Of a DNA stretch of 64,000 nucleotides, positions 35,318-43,732 are shown one piece after another. Location: positions 147,124 through 211,123 of the forward strand of contig JBGANY010000003.1 in assembly GCA_044222005.1 (NCBI GenBank), written 5' to 3'. Origin of the DNA: Methylotenera_A sp044222005 (GTDB taxonomy: Bacteria > Pseudomonadota > Gammaproteobacteria > Burkholderiales > Methylophilaceae). The position numbers and the translations under genes are program-made. The notes under the pieces are model-generated. The model was given only the letters and a program-made list of their open reading frames with translations, searched no databases and was not told the DNA's origin. Each line of letters opens with the position of its first letter. Positions within the stretch are counted from its first letter, which is position 1.

Positions 35318-35335
35318 GGAATTTGAGGGTTGGCG

Positions 35336-35524
35336 CTAGTGGTGCGGAACGTGCTCGCCGGCTTTAAGCCTGTACTTCGTCCCGCAGTAAGGGCAAGCGG
35401 CTTGCCCCGTTGCCGCAATGTCCAGAAACACGCGTGGATGCGAAGACCACGCCGCGACTGCATCGGTAGGGCAGTGCAGCGGCAGGTCTTTTGTCGTGAT
35501 TTCGATTTCTTTTATGTCTGCCAT
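35336..35524 (-). CDS. Zinc-ribbon (zf-CHCC) domain protein
   Basis: A 62-aa protein with the CHCC zinc-finger pattern: Cys18, His29, Cys44 and Cys47 (LPLHCPT, HPRVFLDI, CPYCGTKYRL). This family is the bacterial relative of the complex I subunit NDUFS6 and is usually found directly downstream of ilvE in betaproteobacteria, as here. Role uncertain, possibly zinc or complex I maturation. ATG 35524 is preceded by TAAGG within the 19-base spacer that also occurs between the two ilvE copies. Confidence 0.88.
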   Translation of the reverse strand: MADIKEIEITTKDLPLHCPTDAVAAWSSHPRVFLDIAATGQAACPYCGTKYRLKAGEHVPHH

Positions 35525-36404
35525 TGAGTATAAGCCTTAGAAATTAAACCAGCGTCAGCCAATGTGCGTGCTTGGCTGATTTGCCTTTAACGACATCAAA
35601 ATACAAACTCTGCAGTTTTTCGGTCATCTCGCCGCGGGCGCGGTTATCCAACTCGCGAATCGGCGTCACTTCGGCCGCTGTGCCGGTAAAGAAGGCTTCA
35701 TCCGCGCCATAGACTTCATCACGCGTGATGCGTTTTTCGATGACAGGAATACCCAATTCACCCGCTAACTGGACGATGGTGTCGCGCGTAATACCTTCCA
35801 GCGCGCTGGTTAAATCTGGTGTATAGAGCTTGCCGTTGCGGACGATAAAGATGTTCTCGCCCGAACCTTCGGCCACAAAGCCGTCCACATCCAGCAGCAG
35901 AGCTTCCTGGTAGCCGTCGTGAGCGGCTTCCTGATGCGCGAGGATGGAGTTCATGTAGTTGCCGTTGGCTTTGGCCTTGCACATGGTGATGTTCACGTGA
36001 TGGCGCGCGAACGATGATGTCTTAACGCGGATGCCTTTGGTGATGGCTTCCTCGCCCATGTAGGCGCCCCAGCTCCATGCTGCGCAAATCACATGTGTTG
36101 AAAGTGTTTTGGCGGCAATGCCCATGGCTTCCGCGCCGTAAAACGCCATCGGGCGGATATAGGCAGATTCCAGTTTGTTCTCACGCACCGCAGCACGTTG
36201 CGCTTCAGAAATTGTAGCTTTATCAAACGGCATTTTCATGCCCAGAATATGCGCACTGCGGAACAGGCGGTCGGTATGGTCTTGCAGACGGAAAATCGCT
36301 GTGCCTTTGTCGGTTTTATATGCGCGCACGCCTTCAAACACGCCCATGCCGTAATGTAAGGTGTGGGTGAGTACGTGGGTGGTGGCGTCGCGCCAGTTCA
36401 CCAT
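35525..36404. repeat. Tandem duplication unit 1 (ilvE plus downstream ribosome binding site)
   Basis: Direct repeat of 36461-37355. It spans the spacer with the AAGG site and the ilvE frame up to codon 20. The two units differ at about twenty mostly third-codon positions in the first ~430 bases and by a 15-base indel, so they are diverged, not identical. Confidence 0.92.
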
Positions 36405-36461
36405 TTTGCCGTCGTACCAAATGACGCCGTCGCGATCTGCCATAGAGCTAGGAATTGCCAT
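35544..36461 (-). CDS. ilvE: Branched-chain amino acid aminotransferase, copy 1, missing a conserved loop
   Basis: PLP fold-type IV enzyme making leucine, isoleucine and valine from their keto acids. The product is 305 aa with the normal N-terminus (MAIPSSMADRDGVIWYDGK), HTLHYGMGVFEGVRAYKT, the catalytic Lys region (CKAKANGNYMNSILAHQEA), VAEGSGENIFIV and EGITRDTIVQLA. Near the C-terminus it reads NRARGEMTEKLQ, whereas copy 2 and the family have NRAIGTGSRGEMTEK. Five residues of a conserved glycine loop are therefore deleted (at about 35638 on the + strand). Activity may be impaired. Start ATG 36461 uses the duplicated TAAGG site. Confidence 0.9.
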   Translation of the reverse strand: MAIPSSMADRDGVIWYDGKMVNWRDATTHVLTHTLHYGMGVFEGVRAYKTDKGTAIFRLQDHTDRLFRSAHILGMKMPFDKATISEAQRAAVRENKLESAYIRPMAFYGAEAMGIAAKTLSTHVICAAWSWGAYMGEEAITKGIRVKTSSFARHHVNITMCKAKANGNYMNSILAHQEAAHDGYQEALLLDVDGFVAEGSGENIFIVRNGKLYTPDLTSALEGITRDTIVQLAGELGIPVIEKRITRDEVYGADEAFFTGTAAEVTPIRELDNRARGEMTEKLQSLYFDVVKGKSAKHAHWLTLV

Positions 36462-37355
36462 GAGTATAAGCCTTAGAAATTAAACCAGCGTCAGCCAATG
36501 TGCGTGCTTGGCTGATTTGCCTTTAACGACATCAAAATACAAACTCTGCAGTTTTTCGGTCATCTCGCCGCGGCTGCCCGTGCCGATGGCGCGGTTGTCC
36601 AGCTCGCGAATTGGCGTCACTTCAGCCGCTGTGCCGGTAAAGAAGGCTTCATCCGCGCCATAGACTTCGTCACGCGTGATGCGTTTTTCGATGACAGGAA
36701 TACCCAATTCACCCGCTAACTGGACGATGGTGTCACGCGTAATGCCTTCCAGCGCGCTGGTTAAATCCGGTGTATAGAGCTTGCCATTGCGGACGATAAA
36801 GATGTTCTCACCCGAGCCTTCAGCGACAAAGCCATCTACATCCAGCAGCAGGGCTTCCTGGTAGCCGTCTTGTGCGGCTTCCTGATGCGCGAGGATAGAG
36901 TTCATGTAGTTGCCGTTGGCTTTGGCCTTGCACATGGTGATGTTCACGTGATGGCGCGCAAACGATGATGTCTTAACGCGGATGCCTTTGGTGATGGCTT
37001 CCTCGCCCATATAAGCGCCCCAGCTCCATGCTGCGCAAATCACATGTGTTGAAAGTGTTTTGGCGGCAATGCCCATCGCCTCTGCACCGTAAAACGCCAT
37101 CGGGCGGATATAGGCGGATTCCAGCTTGTTCTCTCGCACCGCAGCGCGTTGCGCTTCAGAAATTGTAGCTTTATCAAACGGCATTTTCATGCCCAAGATA
37201 TGCGCACTGCGGAACAGGCGGTCGGTATGGTCTTGCAGACGGAAAATCGCCGTGCCTTTGTCGGTTTTGTAGGCGCGCACGCCTTCAAATACGCCCATGC
37301 CGTAATGTAAGGTGTGAGTGAGTACGTGGGTGGTGGCGTCGCGCCAGTTCACCAT
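36461..37355. repeat. Tandem duplication unit 2
   Basis: Direct repeat of 35525-36404. Homology begins at the spacer TGAGTATAAGCC (36461) and stops abruptly at the ATG at 37353-37355. The 56 bases encoding residues 1-19 are present only in front of copy 1. Confidence 0.92.
36480..37355 (-). CDS. ilvE: Branched-chain amino acid aminotransferase, copy 2, lacking its N-terminus
   Basis: Same enzyme as copy 1 and nearly identical in protein sequence: one visible substitution, Gln for His in the AAxDGYQE segment, plus an intact IGTGSRG loop that copy 1 lacks. The frame opens at ATG 37355, which corresponds to the internal Met20 of copy 1, so the first beta strand of the fold (residues 1-19) is absent. 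The 15 bases before this ATG show no good ribosome binding site. The 291-aa product may be poorly made or misfolded. Its upstream region is divergent from the SCO1 gene and holds the only promoter-sized gap for the ilvE-kinase run. Confidence 0.82.
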   Translation of the reverse strand: MVNWRDATTHVLTHTLHYGMGVFEGVRAYKTDKGTAIFRLQDHTDRLFRSAHILGMKMPFDKATISEAQRAAVRENKLESAYIRPMAFYGAEAMGIAAKTLSTHVICAAWSWGAYMGEEAITKGIRVKTSSFARHHVNITMCKAKANGNYMNSILAHQEAAQDGYQEALLLDVDGFVAEGSGENIFIVRNGKLYTPDLTSALEGITRDTIVQLAGELGIPVIEKRITRDEVYGADEAFFTGTAAEVTPIRELDNRAIGTGSRGEMTEKLQSLYFDVVKGKSAKHAHWLTLV

Positions 37356-37414
37356 AAGCTGTGAATTTAGTGCTTATGTTAGAATCAAATGCTGATTAAT
37401 TAGGGTGCCTTGCC

Positions 37415-37990
37415 ATGAAAAAACTGCTCGTTTTCATATTCTTTCTGCTGGTTTCTGCATGCGGACTCGCCGAGCCGCCAACCCCGTTTGTAGGCACTGA
37501 CATTACCGGCGCGGATTTTCCGCAACCGCTGAAGTTGACCGACCATACCGGAAAGCTGCGTACCATGAGCGACTTTAAGGGCAAAGTAGTAACGCTATTT
37601 TTTGGCTATACGCATTGCCCGGATGTGTGCCCCACCACACTGAGCGATATGAAGCAGACCATGAAACTGCTGGGCGATAAGGCCGACCAGGTGCAGGTTT
37701 TGTTTGTAACGGTGGATCCGCAGCGCGATACGCAAGAAGTGCTGGCGCAGTTTGTGCCTCATTTTGACAAACGCTTTATTGGCTTGCGCGGCAGCTTGCA
37801 AGAAACCGCCGAAACATTGGGCAACTTCAAAATCTACTATTCAAAAATAGAAGGTAAGGGTCAAAATGACTATACCATTGACCATAGTGCCGGAACCTAT
37901 GTGTTTGATAAAGAAGGAAAAATAAGGCTTTACATGCAGTACGGGCAAAAGCCGGCCGATATGGCGAGTGATATTAAAAAATTGATGTAA
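37415..37990 (+). CDS. SCO1/SenC family copper chaperone lipoprotein
   Basis: A 191-aa thioredoxin-fold protein for delivery of copper to cytochrome oxidase. Lipobox LVSAC with acylated Cys16. Copper-binding Cys pair in GYTHCPDVCPTTL, with the conserved distal His in TIDHSAGTYVF. VTLFFGYTH and VLFVTVDPQRDT are family landmarks. ATG 37415, divergent from the ilvE run and followed by a strong terminator. No oxidase genes are adjacent. Confidence 0.94.
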   Translation: MKKLLVFIFFLLVSACGLAEPPTPFVGTDITGADFPQPLKLTDHTGKLRTMSDFKGKVVTLFFGYTHCPDVCPTTLSDMKQTMKLLGDKADQVQVLFVTVDPQRDTQEVLAQFVPHFDKRFIGLRGSLQETAETLGNFKIYYSKIEGKGQNDYTIDHSAGTYVFDKEGKIRLYMQYGQKPADMASDIKKLM

Positions 37991-37995
37991 TAAAG

Positions 37996-38023
37996 AAAAA
38001 GGGAGCAGTCGCTCCCTTTTTCA
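37996..38023 (+). terminator. Terminator after the SCO1 gene
   Basis: AAAAAGGGAGC, loop AGTC, GCTCCCTTTTT. It lies between convergent SCO1 and DUF805 genes and can serve both strands. Confidence 0.88.
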
Positions 38024-38032
38024 ATTCAAGTT

Positions 38033-38371
38033 CTAATTAGTAGGTGCTGCGCCATATTGGTTATCGCCTGCATCCCCTTTTTGAACAAGCAGATAAATCA
38101 TATAAAGCCAACCCAAAATTGGGATAATCCATATCAATTGTAACCAGCCAGATTTATTGATGTCGTGTAAGCGGCGTGCGCCCACTGCGAGTGATGGCAA
38201 TAATGTAGCGATTGAAAATGCCCAGGAAATATAACTGCCAGCTACTTCTAACAACAAGGCACCACCAAAGCAGAATAGCGCAAACCACCAGAACTCAGGC
38301 AGTCCGGCACGGCCATTAAAATCTGCGTATTTAGCAAAGCAAAGCTTGATTGAATCTGTAAAAGACATCAT
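38033..38371 (-). CDS. DUF805 family membrane protein
   Basis: A 112-aa inner-membrane protein with three to four helices. DUF805 signatures are CFAKYADFNGRAGLPEFWWF at the N-terminus, the cytoplasmic turn LAVGARRLHDINKSGW and a final helix LIWIIPILGWLYMIYLLVQKGDAG. Family function is unknown. ATG 38371. Stands alone between the SCO1 terminator and the peptidase gene. Confidence 0.92.
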   Translation of the reverse strand: MMSFTDSIKLCFAKYADFNGRAGLPEFWWFALFCFGGALLLEVAGSYISWAFSIATLLPSLAVGARRLHDINKSGWLQLIWIIPILGWLYMIYLLVQKGDAGDNQYGAAPTN

Positions 38372-38453
38372 TTTCCCCTTATGAATTAAGCCACAGATAA
38401 CTGCAACGCTAACTTAGCATAAATTTCAAAGCGGGTGCAAAATAAGGGAAAGG

Positions 38454-39164
38454 CTACATGCGATGCAGGTGCGGCGATAAGGCTTTCAGTTCTTTTTCTG
38501 CCGCCTTGTAATTGGGGAACAAGCTTTCGAGCACCGCATAGAATTTGGCGGAATGGTTCATTTGCTTCAAGTGTGCCAGTTCGTGGCAGATCACGTAATT
38601 GATGATGTGCGGCGGCGCTTGCAGCAGGCGCCAGCTCAAGCGTACTTCACCGCGGCTGTTGCAGCTGCCCCAGCGCGATTGTGCATTGGAAAGCGTGAGC
38701 GGCGGTGTGGCGAAGCCCAGCTTCGCAGCCAGAATCTCCAGCCTGCGGCTAAAATCGGAGGCGGCTTGCTTTTTATACCACTGGATGACCTTGCGGCTGA
38801 CAAGCGCATGGTTATTGGGCTGCAGGCATGCCATAGTTAAGGCGTTTTGGTCAAAAGTCAGTGCTTTATTGCTGCTGCCTTGTGTCACGTGCAACTGAAT
38901 ATCAGTGCCCAAATATAGCAAATGTTCACCGTGAGTCCATTGGATTTTTTCGATCTGATTCGCCTCGCGTGCTTGCAGCTTATTCAAAATCCAGTTCGAT
39001 TTTTCCTGCAGAATCTGATTGAGCTGAAACTCGAAAATGCGTTTTGGCGCATGCACCACCAGACCATCCGCAGTGATTTTTAAGCCTATGGTGCGGCGCG
39101 GACGGCGTTCGAGCAGATAAGAAATCGTCTCGCCACTTCGCAGCGTGAGTGTTTGATGAGTCAA
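38454..39164 (-). CDS. YgjP-like zinc metallopeptidase (DUF45)
   Basis: A 236-aa cytoplasmic M48-clan relative. The zinc motif is HELAHLKQMNHSAKFY (HExxH with a downstream His), preceded by SRWGSCNSRGEVRLSWRLLQ. The N-terminal half (SYLLERRPRRTIGLKITADG) is the family beta domain. The start is TTG 39164, as no ATG lies near the conserved N-terminus. Substrates are unknown. It lies 13 bases after plsC and is likely in the gmhB-plsC transcript. Confidence 0.88.
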   Translation of the reverse strand: MTHQTLTLRSGETISYLLERRPRRTIGLKITADGLVVHAPKRIFEFQLNQILQEKSNWILNKLQAREANQIEKIQWTHGEHLLYLGTDIQLHVTQGSSNKALTFDQNALTMACLQPNNHALVSRKVIQWYKKQAASDFSRRLEILAAKLGFATPPLTLSNAQSRWGSCNSRGEVRLSWRLLQAPPHIINYVICHELAHLKQMNHSAKFYAVLESLFPNYKAAEKELKALSPHLHRM

Positions 39165-39177
39165 AGTTTAAGCAATC

Positions 39178-39885
39178 TCATTTGAGTTTGAGCATTTCGG
39201 ATTCAATCCAGTCTTCTACTTGCTGGTTAAGTGCGTCTGCCTTTAAGCCGGCTGTTTCAATCGGTTTGCCGATACTGACTATAATTGTGCCTGGCCGTTT
39301 AATGAATGCGTTTTTGCGCCAAAATAATCCTGCGTTATGCGCGACAGGCACAACAGTAGTCTGCGTATGCGCGGCCAGCCAGGCACCGCCAATGTGGTAT
39401 TTACCACGCTTGCCCGGCGCGATGCGCGTGCCTTCCGGGAATATGACTACCCACAAGCCTTTGGCTAGCCTGTCTTTACCATGCATCACCAGTTTTTTGA
39501 GCGCCTCGCGGCCTGCGCTGCGGTCAATCGGGATGGTAGAAAGTGCAATCCAAGCCCAACCCAGAAAAGGGATGAATAACAGTTCACGTTTTAACACCCA
39601 GATTTGCGGTGGAAAAATTACTTGCAGTGCAATGGTCTCCCATGCCGATTGATGTTTGCACAAGATGATAGACGGATGATCGGGGATGTTTTCACGGCCG
39701 CGCACTTCAAAACCGAGATTGCAAGTGAGTTTGAGCCAGAATAAGGCACAATGCGCCCAGTAGCTGGCCATGCGCGAGCGGGTAATGTTGCGGAGAGGGA
39801 ACATTAAGATGACCAGCAAGGCAAAGATCGGCGTAATGATGAGCATGCCCAGAAAAAACAACAATGAGCGCAAAAACAACATCAA
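39178..39885 (-). CDS. plsC: 1-acyl-sn-glycerol-3-phosphate acyltransferase
   Basis: Makes phosphatidic acid, the phospholipid precursor, at the inner membrane. The product is 235 aa with an N-terminal helix (LFLRSLLFFLGMLIITPIFA). The acyltransferase block I is CKHQSAWETI, with Glu at the place of the usual Asp of HX4D, a variant common in betaproteobacterial members. Block III is IFPEGTRIAPGKRGKY. It overlaps gmhB by 4 bases. Confidence 0.94.
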   Translation of the reverse strand: MMLFLRSLLFFLGMLIITPIFALLVILMFPLRNITRSRMASYWAHCALFWLKLTCNLGFEVRGRENIPDHPSIILCKHQSAWETIALQVIFPPQIWVLKRELLFIPFLGWAWIALSTIPIDRSAGREALKKLVMHGKDRLAKGLWVVIFPEGTRIAPGKRGKYHIGGAWLAAHTQTTVVPVAHNAGLFWRKNAFIKRPGTIIVSIGKPIETAGLKADALNQQVEDWIESEMLKLK

Positions 39886-40424
39886 TCATGCTCCGAAATG
39901 ATATGTTGCGCCGCTTCATTCAAGTCGGCAAAAACCAAAGTGCCTTCCGGCAGGTTTCCTTGCAGCAAGGTTTCTTCTCCTTTGCCGGTCAGCACCAGCA
40001 TGGGCTTGCAGCCGGCATTGGCAAAAGCCTGGATGTCGCGTTGCGCATCGCCCACGGCGTATACGTCACTCAAATCTATTGAAAACCTGCGACTGATATC
40101 TTCTATCATGCCGGTTTTTGGTTTGCGGCAAGTGCAATGGTCGTCGGCAGAGTGCGGACAATAAAACAACGCGTCTACGCGCCCGCCCACATGTGCCAAG
40201 GCGCGGCACATTTTGTCGTGAATGGCGTTAAGAGTTGCCATGTCAAACAATCCGCGCGCGATGCCGGATTGGTTGGTGGCAATCGCCACGCGAAAGCCGG
40301 ACTGGTTGAGCAGGGCTATCGCTTCCAAACTGCCGGTGATAGGAATCCACTCATTCGGATTTTTGATGCAATTGACGGAATCCTGATTGATGACGCCGTC
40401 TCTATCAAGAATGACAAGTTTCAC
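39882..40424 (-). CDS. gmhB: D-glycero-beta-D-manno-heptose 1,7-bisphosphate 7-phosphatase
   Basis: HAD-family phosphatase of the ADP-heptose pathway for lipopolysaccharide core. The product is 180 aa. The nucleophile motif is ILDRDGVINQDS, then IATNQSGIARG, and a zinc-binding insert YCPHSADDHCTCRKPKTGMI, which marks GmhB among HAD enzymes. It starts one base after the glyS stop and is coupled to plsC, the usual glyS-gmhB-plsC order. Confidence 0.95.
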   Translation of the reverse strand: MKLVILDRDGVINQDSVNCIKNPNEWIPITGSLEAIALLNQSGFRVAIATNQSGIARGLFDMATLNAIHDKMCRALAHVGGRVDALFYCPHSADDHCTCRKPKTGMIEDISRRFSIDLSDVYAVGDAQRDIQAFANAGCKPMLVLTGKGEETLLQGNLPEGTLVFADLNEAAQHIISEHD

Positions 40425-40425
40425 G

Positions 40426-42534
40426 TTAGCCCGCCAATTTGGATAAATCTGCCACGCGGTTCATTGCTTGGTGTAACTGGCTCAATAATGCCAAGCGGTT
40501 ATTTTTTAAATCCGCGTTTTCAGCATTTACCATCACGTTGTCGAAGAAGTCATCCACTGGCGCTTTCAAAGCGGCCAATGCTTTGAGCGAGGCCGTGTAA
40601 TCACCGTTTTCAAACAGCTTGTCGGCTTCTGGTTTTACTTTGCTTAAAGCCGCATTGAGTGCGATTTCGGCAGGTTCCTGCAGCAAGTCTGTTTTTACTT
40701 CCGCTTTTACTTCACCTTCCACTTTTTTCAGAATATTGCCAACGCGCTTGTTGGCGGCGGCGAGGGCAGGGGCTTCTGTTAAGGAGGCGAAAGAGCTTAC
40801 AGCGGCTAGGCGTTGAGGCACTTCCCATAATAGTTGCGGTCTTAGCACAAGTACCGAATCAACTTCTTGAGACGTATAGCCTACTTCTTTTAACATGCCT
40901 TCGAATCGTTCGTATATAAAAGTCTCAAGCGCGTCCATAGGACCTCTGCCGCTTGGTAACTTAAACCGAGCCATAGCAATGGAGTGAAGTATGTAGTTAA
41001 GCTCAATCGGAAATTTGCATTCAATCAATATTCGAATTACGCCCAGCGCATGTCGGCGTAGTGCAAATGGATCTTTATCACCAGTGGGAATTTGACCAAT
41101 GCCAAACATGCCTGCCAAAGTTTCTAATTTGTCTGCAAGTGCGACCATGAGACCTAGTTCACTACGTGGCAATGAGTCACCTGCAAAGCGTGGTTTGTAA
41201 TGGTCTTCAATCGCATCGGCTATAGCTTCAGATTCACCATCGTGCCGTGCATAATATGCCCCCATAATGCCTTGCAGCTCAGGGAATTCGCCGACCATAT
41301 CAGTGAGTAGATCGCATTTGCTTAGCAACGTGGCTCGCTCAGCCTGTGAAGCCAGCCCATCGCCTCCTAAGTATCGGGCGAGCATAGTTGCAATGCCCTG
41401 TACGCGCTCTGCTCGCTCGCCTTGTGAGCCTAGCTGATTGTGATAAGTTACTTTATAAAGACCAGCAGCACGCGATTCCAGTGATTTTTTACGGTCTTGA
41501 TCGAAGAAGAATTTGGCATCAGCAAGGCGAGGGCGCACCACACGTTCGTTGCCGCCAATCACTGCGCTTGGGTCGGTTGGGCTAATGTTAGAAACAATCA
41601 AAAACTTGTTGGTAAGCTTGTTGTTGGCATCGAGCAGTGGAAAGTATTTTTGATTTGCCTTCATGGTCAGAATCAAACATTCTTGCGGCACTTCTAGGTA
41701 AGTCTCTTCAAACTGGCCAAGCAATACATTTGGGCACTCCACCAGCGCGGTTACTTCATCTAGCAGCGCATCATCATCAATGGGTTTTAGGTTTTGTTTG
41801 GCAGCGGCGGCATTAAGCTGGCGCACAATATCTGCGCGGCGTTCTGCAAAGCTGGCAATGACTGCGCCTTCTGTTTTCAATTGCTCGGCGTAAGTGTCAG
41901 CATTTTTAAGTGTGATAATTGGTTTTGCAGCCTCAAAACGATGGCCTTGTGTGGTGTTGCTGGCGGTTAAGCCTAGCGCAGTAATTGGTACAATATCGCT
42001 GCCATGCAAGGCTACCAAACCGTGCGCTGGACGAACAAAATTGACGCTTTCCCAACCATCCGCTAATTGATAAGTCATCACTTTTGGAATCGGAAGCTTG
42101 GCTAAAGCCTCATCTAGTGCGGTCTGTAGACCAATCTCAAGTGTGGCGCCAGTTTGATTGACGTCGAAAAACAACACATCCGTCTTGCCATCATTTTCTT
42201 TGCGTAAGCTTTTTACTGCAAGCTCGCTGGCACCCAAAGCTTGCAATCTTTTAATAAGCGCTGGCGTGGCTTTGCCATTCGCATCCAAGCCCACGCTGGC
42301 TGGCATGAGTTTTTGCGAGATTTGTTTATCAGCGCCCTTGGCTGCAACAGTGGTTATGTGTGTTGCCAAGCGGCGTGGTGTGGCAAAAGAGGTAACCGTT
42401 GAATTTTCTGTAGTTAAGCCTTGTATTTTTAGTGATTCAAATAGTGTGTTAGAAAATGCTTCGCCAAGTTTTTTTAATGCTTTTGGCGGCAGTTCTTCTA
42501 CCAATAATTCGATGAGTAAATTTTGACTTGCCAT
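40426..42534 (-). CDS. glyS: Glycyl-tRNA synthetase beta subunit
   Basis: Large subunit of the bacterial heterotetrameric glycyl-tRNA synthetase, involved in tRNA binding. The product is 702 aa, full length. It begins LLIELLVEELPPKALKKLGE, contains LVEWPVVL-equivalent LVECPNVLLGQFEETYLEVP, QKYFPLLDANNKLTNKFLIV, and ends with a helical anticodon-binding domain (VNAENADLKNNRLALLSQL). It is separated from glyQ by a 100-base gap holding a REP-like element. Confidence 0.97.
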   Translation of the reverse strand: MASQNLLIELLVEELPPKALKKLGEAFSNTLFESLKIQGLTTENSTVTSFATPRRLATHITTVAAKGADKQISQKLMPASVGLDANGKATPALIKRLQALGASELAVKSLRKENDGKTDVLFFDVNQTGATLEIGLQTALDEALAKLPIPKVMTYQLADGWESVNFVRPAHGLVALHGSDIVPITALGLTASNTTQGHRFEAAKPIITLKNADTYAEQLKTEGAVIASFAERRADIVRQLNAAAAKQNLKPIDDDALLDEVTALVECPNVLLGQFEETYLEVPQECLILTMKANQKYFPLLDANNKLTNKFLIVSNISPTDPSAVIGGNERVVRPRLADAKFFFDQDRKKSLESRAAGLYKVTYHNQLGSQGERAERVQGIATMLARYLGGDGLASQAERATLLSKCDLLTDMVGEFPELQGIMGAYYARHDGESEAIADAIEDHYKPRFAGDSLPRSELGLMVALADKLETLAGMFGIGQIPTGDKDPFALRRHALGVIRILIECKFPIELNYILHSIAMARFKLPSGRGPMDALETFIYERFEGMLKEVGYTSQEVDSVLVLRPQLLWEVPQRLAAVSSFASLTEAPALAAANKRVGNILKKVEGEVKAEVKTDLLQEPAEIALNAALSKVKPEADKLFENGDYTASLKALAALKAPVDDFFDNVMVNAENADLKNNRLALLSQLHQAMNRVADLSKLAG

Positions 42535-42545
42535 TACTTAATTCC

Positions 42546-42617
42546 TGTCATTCTGACGAAAGTCAGAATCTGTTTTTGTTTAATTCGTTTGGATTCCGTG
42601 TCAAGCACGGAATGACA
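42546..42617. repeat. REP/MITE-like palindromic element between glyQ and glyS
   Basis: A 72-base element. Outer inverted ends TGTCATTC (42546-42553) and GAATGACA (42610-42617) enclose two hairpins: ATTCTGAC-GAAA-GTCAGAAT (42550-42569) and ATTCCGTG-TCAAG-CACGGAAT (42593-42613), separated by a T-rich stretch. This architecture is typical of dispersed bacterial palindromes. I saw no second copy in this window. Confidence 0.8.
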
Positions 42618-42634
42618 ACGCTGGGTTTTGCTAC

Positions 42635-43558
42635 TCACGCTGCCTTCTTTTCTTTTTCTAATTTTGCCAGTACTTCATCTGCCCAATCTTTGGGTGCAAG
42701 CGGGAAGCCAAGTCTGGCGCGGCTTTCCAGGTAGCTTGCAGCGACAGCGCGTGCGCTGTTGCGAATTTTTCCGATGTATGCTGCGCGTTCGGTCACCGAG
42801 ATTGCACCACGCGCATCGAGCAAATTAAAGGTGTGCGCGGCTTTTAATACTTGCTCATAGGCAGGAAGCGCGAGTTTGTTCTCGACCAAGTGCTTCGCTT
42901 GTTTTTCGTGCGCGATGAAAGCTAGTGATAAAAACTCCACATCAGAATGTTCAAAATTGTAGGTGGATTGCTCAACCTCGTTTTGGTGGAACACGTCGCC
43001 GTATTTTACGTTTTCTGAGTACTGTAAATCGTACACGCTATCTACGCCTTGCAGGTACATGGCGAGGCGCTCTAAACCATAGGTGATTTCGCCAGTTATG
43101 GGCTTGCAATCAATGCCGCCGACTTGCTGAAAATAGGTAAATTGTGTGACTTCCATGCCGTTGAGCCATACCTCCCAACCCAAGCCCCATGCGCCTAAAG
43201 TCGGGTTTTCCCAGTCGTCTTCTACAAAGCGGATGTCGTTCTTTTTCAGGTCAAAGCCTAGCGCCTCAAGTGAGCCTAGATACAGTTCCAGAATGTTGGC
43301 GGGTGCGGGTTTAAGCACAACTTGATACTGGTAATAATGCTGCAACCGATTCGGATTTTCGCCGTAGCGGCCATCTTTAGGGCGGCGGCTGGGCTGCACA
43401 TAAGCAGCTTTCCACGGCTCTGGGCCAAGTGAACGCAAAAAAGTGGCGGTGTGGCTAGTGCCTGCACCCACTTCCATGTCGTAAGGCTGCAATAAAGCAC
43501 AGCCTTGTTTATCCCAATATTCTTGAAGCGTTAAAATGATTTGCTGAAATGTCTGCAT
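42635..43558 (-). CDS. glyQ: Glycyl-tRNA synthetase alpha subunit
   Basis: Catalytic class II subunit of the heterotetramer. The product is 307 aa, normal. It shows FQQIILTLQEYWDKQGCALL, the conserved DMEVGAGTSHTATFLRSLGP, QPSRRPKDGRYGENPNRLQH and GLGWEVWLNGMEVTQFTYFQ. ATG 43558. First gene of the glyQ-glyS-gmhB-plsC unit. Confidence 0.98.
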   Translation of the reverse strand: MQTFQQIILTLQEYWDKQGCALLQPYDMEVGAGTSHTATFLRSLGPEPWKAAYVQPSRRPKDGRYGENPNRLQHYYQYQVVLKPAPANILELYLGSLEALGFDLKKNDIRFVEDDWENPTLGAWGLGWEVWLNGMEVTQFTYFQQVGGIDCKPITGEITYGLERLAMYLQGVDSVYDLQYSENVKYGDVFHQNEVEQSTYNFEHSDVEFLSLAFIAHEKQAKHLVENKLALPAYEQVLKAAHTFNLLDARGAISVTERAAYIGKIRNSARAVAASYLESRARLGFPLAPKDWADEVLAKLEKEKKAA

Positions 43559-43732
43559 TTGTTATAAAAATTCTATATTTTCTTAAGCTGGAATTTTACC
43601 TTAAAAACGTTATCCAAAATTATCTCGAATGAATTGTTCGATTTTAATCTAAAGGAAAAACCACAATTTTAATATGGGTATGATTTTTAAAGACAATTTG
43701 TCATCCTTATGATTTTTTGATAGAGTGCGTGC

